Source: Planctomycetota bacterium
GTDB lineage: Bacteria > Planctomycetota > PUPC01 > DSUN01
DNA: 18,719 nt
Assembly (NCBI GenBank): GCA_016872875.1
Contig: VGYW01000132.1
Location: 1-18,719, forward strand
Direction: 5' to 3'
Position numbers and translations under genes: made by a program. Below are positions 15,001 to 18,719 of this stretch, one piece after another. The notes beneath the pieces were generated by a model. That model had not been told where the DNA came from, made no database searches, and saw nothing but the letters and a program-made list of their open reading frames with translations. Numbering within the stretch: the stretch's first letter is position 1; the number at the start of each line of letters is the position of its first letter.

Positions 15001-15356
15001 CCGTGCAGAACACGGGCAACGTGACAGAGACCCTTCGCCTGCGGATCACGAACCAGGACAGCCAGGGCAAGTGGCAGGCCGGCAGCGCCATCGGCTCCGA
15101 GCAATACTGGCTCCGCGCGCTCTTCGTCGGCGAGCCGGATAGCCCGATGGCGGCCGACTTCGGCGCCGAGGACACCGTGACCACCTCGTTGCAGGCGGCC
15201 ACGACGACGCGCTTCAACCGCCCGGCCGGCACCTACGGCGTCTCGATGGCCGTGAGCGCCTTTGCCTACCTCTGGTTCCGCCTGGACCTCCCGTCGCTCG
15301 TCACCGACGGGCTCCAGCATCAGATCACCGTAGAGGTGAGCTGCGAGACCCCATGA
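12045..15356 (+). CDS. Secreted multidomain protein with metzincin-like protease domain, CARDB and IPT/TIG domains
   Basis: With the ATG at 12045 the protein has 1103 residues. It starts with a signal peptide (AVASALLALGMLIACAAAG). A domain with VHGLVLSAKAKWVDD and SPGEEVVFFLKG (about 37-130) follows. Two related strand-rich MAM-like domains (223-395 and 520-689) share NFDGAWPN/DFEGAWPN, RMTYGPF and GPFVDDI. A CARDB-like domain lies between them (about 399-507), and an IPT/TIG domain follows (693-783). The protease region (786-951) has HELGHWLKLGD, so His899, Glu900, His903 and probably Asp909 bind zinc; the Met-turn position reads ILYG instead of MYG. The final 148 residues match the next gene's product. 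Starts at 11961 (GTG), 12003 and 12018 are possible; the promoter makes the first unlikely, and none has a strong Shine-Dalgarno. It is likely an extracellular or cell-surface endopeptidase. Confidence 0.85.
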   Translation: MAVPHVRNAGRAVASALLALGMLIACAAAGLGAQRPNSVESLAAGSDAIVHGLVLSAKAKWVDDARGRHIYTYASIRCHSWLKGAGGAEALVEVPGGLVGEVREQVTPGARLSPGEEVVFFLKGAPPRPFTLAGWHAGKFLVERGAAHGPLGRMPLGDLVGRVEPPRMAPPDEPPASAVQQPVQQPKSPPAQKPTAGLSRSATGIGSALLTALAPAAPLAGWTTVRTENFDGAWPNGWALYGNIGDPAVTWAPDSWRKRSGTNSGWPSGSAADAQTSYMLKPGSGTLISRMTYGPFDLRGTSDARVTFWTTYELDVNDKLRWQASKDGTTFYGYFQGAGNTLGTWNQVTFDLKSVPTIGDLCGRDGVYFRLQCDSAAGGTWVEGPFVDDILIEKYVVDNPPDLAVDSFTVTPRQSTQGTTLTASVTVRNAGTSAVGAFAVDFYRSRTSEPGGADAGDYTWNVGGLAAGASTDLTWVLSPAAAAGTHHAYVAIDRSNALTEYDESNNRRGPISYFVTQTGWQVLKVEDFEGAWPNEWSVTSNFVNRGTWAPQTWLASDTKAGGGQASLVDPASDPGTIESNGIGRMTYGPFSLAGATDARVTFFLSDELGTNDKIRWAASTDGVNFYGTGYTGGGSLPNWTAVAFDLKAVPTLGNLCGQQNVYFRLSSEADAVEDYVKGPFVDDIVIERYGVNLPWIGSITPSSGSAGTNSQVTIAGTGFGATQGLGAVKFFFAPGNPKISASIISWSDTSIVCTVPADASSGPVTVINNAGGESNNYTFAVTFSYGGVKWSGASPTVGYRVNENTADCTGEGAAVQAGAATWTAAGARFALRYDGATSATAPTQNGVNEIFWGSTGGPLGLATTWSTGGTITEADITFDDSYTWSIGGAGYDVQTIATHELGHWLKLGDLYGDIGDGMNDKGKILYGNTTAGVPRRDLAQADRDGIIWIYGAATSLGISVSPTSWAIAGIQPPSTTCLTTSETRFTVQNTGNVTETLRLRITNQDSQGKWQAGSAIGSEQYWLRALFVGEPDSPMAADFGAEDTVTTSLQAATTTRFNRPAGTYGVSMAVSAFAYLWFRLDLPSLVTDGLQHQITVEVSCETP

Positions 15357-15433
15357 AAGGAGAGCGCGCCCGAACCCGAAACTGAGATGCGAAGCGTAAC
15401 ATCTGAAGGGAGGAGTGCGAAAGGAGACGACTG

Positions 15434-16003
15434 ATGAAGCGGAAGATTGCGGCGTTGGCTCTCATTGCGTTGGCGGCCATCTGCGGGCCGGCACTCGCCG
15501 GCACCACGGCGGATATCACCATCACCGTCACCGTGGAATACCTGTCCATTGCCGCAAGCCCCACCACCGTGGACCTGGGGACTGTGGCCGCCGGCACGAC
15601 CACGGTCAGCTCGAAGGTGGACATCACGAACGACGGGAACGTGGCCGAGAACATCGGCCTGGCGATCACCGTGGTTGACAGCACCGGTGGCTGGACCGTG
15701 GGCTCTAGCGCTGGAGCGAACCAGTACTCGCTCCGCGGCATCATCGTGAACGATGGCGGCGCCGCGCCAGTGGTCGGTGACGTTGGCGCGGACGACATGC
15801 TCGGCGGGGGGGTCCTCTACTGGGGTGGCGATGGCACCGCGGCCGGCTCGCGAACGACGGCGAACGTTGCCGTGGCCACCCCTGTTCCGGCCGCAGGTGC
15901 GAGGGACCTTTACTTCGGCTTCCTCGCGCCCACCTCCGTGAGCGGAGGGACCGCCGGCCTCCAGCACTCCATCACAGTCCAGCTCAGTGTCTATAAGGAC
16001 TGA
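15434..16003 (+). CDS. Exported 189-residue protein, free-standing copy of the protease's C-terminal domain
   Basis: It has a clear signal peptide (MKRKIAALALIALAAICG, cleavage expected after ALA at 22) and then one strand-rich domain. The domain aligns with the last 148 residues of the upstream protein. Both have an SPT start, an ITN-GNV-E-type block, GGW/GKW followed by a GSS/GSA-G-QY-LR block, a P-D-GA-D block, and a GLQH-ITV-type end. WxL-type and SipW-associated surface proteins have a comparable simple beta domain, but no profile could be assigned. AAGGAG ends about seven bases before the ATG at 15434. The gap to the gene before is 77 bases and to the gene after 28 bases, so they are probably co-transcribed. 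It may be a structural or anchoring surface subunit (inference). Confidence 0.8.
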   Translation: MKRKIAALALIALAAICGPALAGTTADITITVTVEYLSIAASPTTVDLGTVAAGTTTVSSKVDITNDGNVAENIGLAITVVDSTGGWTVGSSAGANQYSLRGIIVNDGGAAPVVGDVGADDMLGGGVLYWGGDGTAAGSRTTANVAVATPVPAAGARDLYFGFLAPTSVSGGTAGLQHSITVQLSVYKD

Positions 16004-16031
16004 TCTGAGGAACCAGAAGGCAGGAAACGAA

Positions 16032-16922
16032 ATGAGACAGCCATCTGCGGCAGCGCTCTGCGCGCTGGCTGCGATCGCGCTGGGCCTCCAGTCCGCTCAC
16101 GCCGTCGGCCTGCGCGTCTCGCCCGGCGGCGCGCTCATCCAGGGCATCGAGCCAGGGCAGAAGGCAGAGCTGGCGGTGCCAGTCACTGTCATGAACGACG
16201 ACCCCGAGCCCAAGACGGTGTCCTTCGCCACCCTCGCGCCGCGCAAGGGGAACATGAAGGTGCCGCCAGGGTACAGCGACATCCCCGACCCCGCGTGGCT
16301 CACGTTCTCCAAGAGCGAGGTCGAGGTGCCTGCGAAGGGCAGCGCCGCCGTGAAGATGACCCTCAGCATCCCAGAGGGCAAGCAGTATCACAACCAGCAC
16401 TGGTCGGTCGCCCTGGCCGTGCGGATGAAGGCCGCGCCGGGCCACATGCTGGCCATTGGGCTATACCCGCGCATTGAGATCGAGACCTCGCCCGCCCGGC
16501 CCAGGGGCGGGCTGCTGAGCAGGCCCAAGCCGCCGCTAGGCGACCTGGTGGTCACGCCCAGCCTGGAGACCCTGGCGGGGGTGGCGCCCGCCGGCCCGCC
16601 GAAGCGGGTGGCGCTCGACCTGTGGAACAACTCGCCCAAGCCCTGGCGCGGCGAGGTCAGCATCGTCACGGGGGCCGAGGAGGCGAAGAAGGCGCGCCTC
16701 GACCTCTCGGGCGGCTGGACCTGGCTGCCTGACGCCTCGTGGGTGAAGCCGAAGGCCGCTGGAATCGAAGTCGGCGCAAATGGCGCAGCGGAGATCGCCC
16801 TCGACGTTGCGGTGCCCGCCGGCAAGGAGCACCACGACCGCGCGTGGGAAGCCATCGTGCTGGTGAAGGGAGCCGACAAGAGCGTGGCCTTCGCGCGCCT
16901 GAGGGTCAAGACAGGTTTGTAG
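16032..16922 (+). CDS. Exported two-domain Ig-like protein resembling DUF916/WxL partner proteins
   Basis: The ATG at 16032, preceded by AGGA, gives 296 residues with a signal peptide (AALCALAAIALGLQSAHA). The frame extends to a GTG at 15987 inside the previous gene, which is less likely. The N-terminal domain has VSPGGALIQGIEPGQKAEL, then PAWLTFSKSEVEVPAKGS and SIPEGKQYHNQHWSVALAV. The second domain repeats the pattern as VKPKAAGIEVGANGAAEI and AVPAGKEHHDRAWEAIVLV. PxGKxxHxxxW is thus duplicated, which shows two homologous domains in tandem. DUF916 proteins of WxL operons look similar but usually carry a C-terminal membrane span, absent here. It may act as a periplasmic or surface partner, or chaperone, of the neighbouring exported proteins. 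Its stop lies in a palindrome. Confidence 0.75.
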   Translation: MRQPSAAALCALAAIALGLQSAHAVGLRVSPGGALIQGIEPGQKAELAVPVTVMNDDPEPKTVSFATLAPRKGNMKVPPGYSDIPDPAWLTFSKSEVEVPAKGSAAVKMTLSIPEGKQYHNQHWSVALAVRMKAAPGHMLAIGLYPRIEIETSPARPRGGLLSRPKPPLGDLVVTPSLETLAGVAPAGPPKRVALDLWNNSPKPWRGEVSIVTGAEEAKKARLDLSGGWTWLPDASWVKPKAAGIEVGANGAAEIALDVAVPAGKEHHDRAWEAIVLVKGADKSVAFARLRVKTGL

Positions 16923-16967
16923 TGCGGCCTTCAGGCCGTGTCTTCCACGGGCTGAAGCCCGCACTAC
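16919..16967. repeat. 22-bp inverted repeat with self-complementary arms, overlapping a stop codon
   Basis: The arms are 16919-16940 and 16946-16967 around a 5-base loop and pair at 20 of 22 positions. Each arm also has its own hairpin: CGGCC-TTCA-GGCCG on the left and CGGGC-TGAA-GCCCG on the right. The TAG stop of the Ig-like protein gene is inside the left arm. It may serve as a 3' end structure for the mRNA, but no U-tract follows. The GTAGTGCGG...CCGCACTAC form is a repeat type I associate with planctomycete-like genomes (not checked). Confidence 0.8.
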
Positions 16968-16989
16968 GAACCGTTGTGTGTGAGCGACG

Positions 16990-18719
16990 ATGCGTAGCCG
17001 GTTAGTCAACGCATTCCTCGTGGTGGCAGCAGTGGCGGGGCTGGCCCATGCCGCGCCCAACGCCGCCATCACCATCACGGTGCGCGTCGTGGGGCCGCCG
17101 AATATTGACTCCCTCAGCGTCTCCAGCGGGCCTGGATGGAGCCAGATTCAGCTTGCGGGCGTCTTCTTCGGCGACACCCGCGGCACGAGCACGGTGGCCT
17201 TCGGGGCCGGCCAGACCGAATCGCCCGAATACCTCGCCTGGTCCGACGCCGCGATTGCGTGCCGCGTGCCTGAGGGCCTACCACTGGGGGTGAACTACGC
17301 CACCGTCACTGTGGGCGGCATCATATCGAATGCCGTGGCCTTCAACGTCACCGCGCCCACGGAGCTCTGCGTGGACGCCGCGAACGGCACGGGGACGGAG
17401 AACGGCACTGCCCGCTGGCCGTTCAGCACCGTCGGCGAAGCAGTCCAGGCGTCCGCAGGCGGCGAAATCGTCAGGGTCGCCGCTGGAACCTACCGCGAGA
17501 CCGTGACCCTTGCCAACACGATCCTCTACCTGCGCGGCGGCTACGTGGGCGGCGCCGACTACGCAAGCGTGGCGGGCGACTTCGGCGACGCGAACCGCAG
17601 CCTCGACCGCGTGACGAACGCCACGGCGATTGACGGTGAGCGCGCTCGCCGGTGCATCCTCCTCACCGGCTGCCCCGGCGGCGAGCTGTCGGGCATCATC
17701 ATCCGCAACGGCGCAACCGGTGCCAGCGGTGCAGGCGTCTCGTGCGACACGTCCTCGGTTGTCATCCAGGCCTGCACCATCGAGGGCAACGCGGCCACAG
17801 GGGATGGCGGCGGCCTCTATGCCCTCAGCTCCACGCCCACCCTCTCCTACAGCATCATCCGGGGCAACACTGCGGGCGGCGTGGGGGGCGGCGTGGCGCT
17901 CGACGGCGGCGGGGGCGACCTCGCCCACAACGCCATCTTCGGCAACCAGGCCACCCAGGGCGGCGGCCTGTGCCTCTCCGCCGCCGCGACCACCGTCCGC
18001 AACTGCGTGGTCACGGGCAACGAGTCTGCCGGCGCTGGCGGCGGCGTCGCCGTCCGCACGAGCGGCTCCGCCACGCTCACCCACGACACCATCGCCCACA
18101 ACCGCGGCGGCGGCGTCCTATGCCAGGACGCCGTCACGCCCGCCCTCAAGCACCTCATCCTCTGGGGCAACCAGGCCGCGGCCAGTCCGGGCATCGCCTG
18201 CGTCGGCGGCGCCGCCCCAACCGTCAGCTACTCCAACACCCAGGGCGCCTTGCCCTCTGCCGCGGTGGACGCCGGCGAGAACCGCTCCGAAGACCCCCTG
18301 TTCGTTGACCCAGGCGAGTGGGTGGCGAACGCCTGGGACCAGGGCGACTACCACCTGAAGTCCGAGGCCGGCCACTGGACGGAAACTGGCTGGGTGGCCG
18401 ACCCCCTGACCAGCCCGTGCGTTGACGTTGGCGACCTCGGCGACGGCGTGGGCGCGGAGCCTGCGCCCAACGGCGCCTGCCGCAACCTCGGCGCATTCGG
18501 CAGCACCGCGCAGGCATCCAAGAGCCCGCCCGTCTCCGTCCACGTCCTCGCCGCAGACCCCTCCGCCGCTGAGACCCTCCCCGGCGACACGCCCAACACC
18601 GGCCTCTTCCGCATCCGACGGATCGGCCGGATCGGGCCGATCGCCGTGAGCTTCCTGCGGGCGGGCACTGCCACCTACGGAGCCACGGGCGACTACACCC
18701 TCTCCGTCGGCGGCGTCCC
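16990..18719 (+). CDS. Exported right-handed beta-helix protein with IPT/TIG and Calx-beta domains (partial, C-terminus off the right edge)
   Basis: I translated the frame from the ATG at 16990 and found no stop in 576 codons. A signal peptide (LVNAFLVVAAVAGLAHA, cleavage near 21) is followed by an IPT/TIG-like domain (about 36-118). From about 126 the sequence CVDAANGTGTENGTARWPF, with GGEIVRVAAGTYRETV after it, is the classic opening of pectate-lyase-like beta-helix proteins. Repeated coils such as VRNCVVTGNESAGAGGGVAV run to about 430. NLGAFGST near 495-505 resembles a choice-of-anchor ending. A Calx-beta-like domain (DPSAAETLPGD, GTATYGATGDYTLSV) begins near 513 and reaches the edge. There is no clear Shine-Dalgarno. 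Beta-helix proteins of this kind are surface adhesins or carbohydrate-acting enzymes; no catalytic residues could be placed. It follows the Ig-like gene by 67 bases. Confidence 0.85.
   Translation, partial: MRSRLVNAFLVVAAVAGLAHAAPNAAITITVRVVGPPNIDSLSVSSGPGWSQIQLAGVFFGDTRGTSTVAFGAGQTESPEYLAWSDAAIACRVPEGLPLGVNYATVTVGGIISNAVAFNVTAPTELCVDAANGTGTENGTARWPFSTVGEAVQASAGGEIVRVAAGTYRETVTLANTILYLRGGYVGGADYASVAGDFGDANRSLDRVTNATAIDGERARRCILLTGCPGGELSGIIIRNGATGASGAGVSCDTSSVVIQACTIEGNAATGDGGGLYALSSTPTLSYSIIRGNTAGGVGGGVALDGGGGDLAHNAIFGNQATQGGGLCLSAAATTVRNCVVTGNESAGAGGGVAVRTSGSATLTHDTIAHNRGGGVLCQDAVTPALKHLILWGNQAAASPGIACVGGAAPTVSYSNTQGALPSAAVDAGENRSEDPLFVDPGEWVANAWDQGDYHLKSEAGHWTETGWVADPLTSPCVDVGDLGDGVGAEPAPNGACRNLGAFGSTAQASKSPPVSVHVLAADPSAAETLPGDTPNTGLFRIRRIGRIGPIAVSFLRAGTATYGATGDYTLSVGGV

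Noticed and set aside
16919..16967. Rho-independent terminator
   Set aside because: The stem is strong but no T-tract follows on either strand, so it is listed as a repeat.

Overview
The window is about 18.7 kb of GC-rich bacterial DNA. It looks like part of a Planctomycetota-type genome or a related environmental lineage. The pointers are a DUF6785-like polytopic membrane protein, large secreted multidomain proteins (CARDB, IPT/TIG, beta-helix, Calx-beta), an AsmA-like protein, and several short palindromic intergenic repeats of a kind often seen in such genomes. The assignment is an inference; no marker gene is present. Promoters that match sigma70 consensus closely could be read in five places and helped to decide starts.

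Left part (1-6284, minus strand). A three-gene unit is read leftwards from a promoter at 3544-3572: an unrecognised 276-residue protein, an unrecognised roughly 282-residue protein, then a KGGVGR-type P-loop ATPase with tandem TPR-like repeats that runs off the left edge. The last two are joined by an ATGA stop/start overlap. This architecture resembles predicted conflict or signalling operons and is the first candidate for an undescribed system. Upstream sits a sugar phosphate isomerase/epimerase-like TIM barrel with its own promoter. That promoter's -35 box contains the stop codon of the preceding gene. Next comes a two-gene module, again ATGA-coupled: a small basic protein, then a 426-residue protein ending in an ImmA/IrrE-like domain without its HExxH zinc site. 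This is the second candidate.

Middle (6332-11920, plus strand). A consensus-like promoter drives a 665-residue membrane protein, followed after 9 bp by an exported TPR/beta-sandwich protein whose signal-peptide region contains a 7-bp tandem repeat. A nested palindromic repeat cluster (10841-11020) separates these from an AsmA-like membrane-anchored protein.

Right part (11927-18719, plus strand). A perfect TTGACA/TATAAT promoter precedes a run of four genes for exported proteins: a roughly 1100-residue protein with a metzincin-like protease domain; a 189-residue protein that is essentially a free-standing version of that protein's C-terminal domain; a two-domain Ig-like protein resembling the DUF916 partner of WxL surface systems; and a beta-helix/Calx-beta protein cut by the right edge. 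The shared terminal domain plus a partner protein suggests a surface assembly or anchoring system. A covarying palindrome sits between the last two genes.

No rRNA, tRNA, CRISPR array or insertion sequence was seen, and no stretch over 300 bases lacks a gene.
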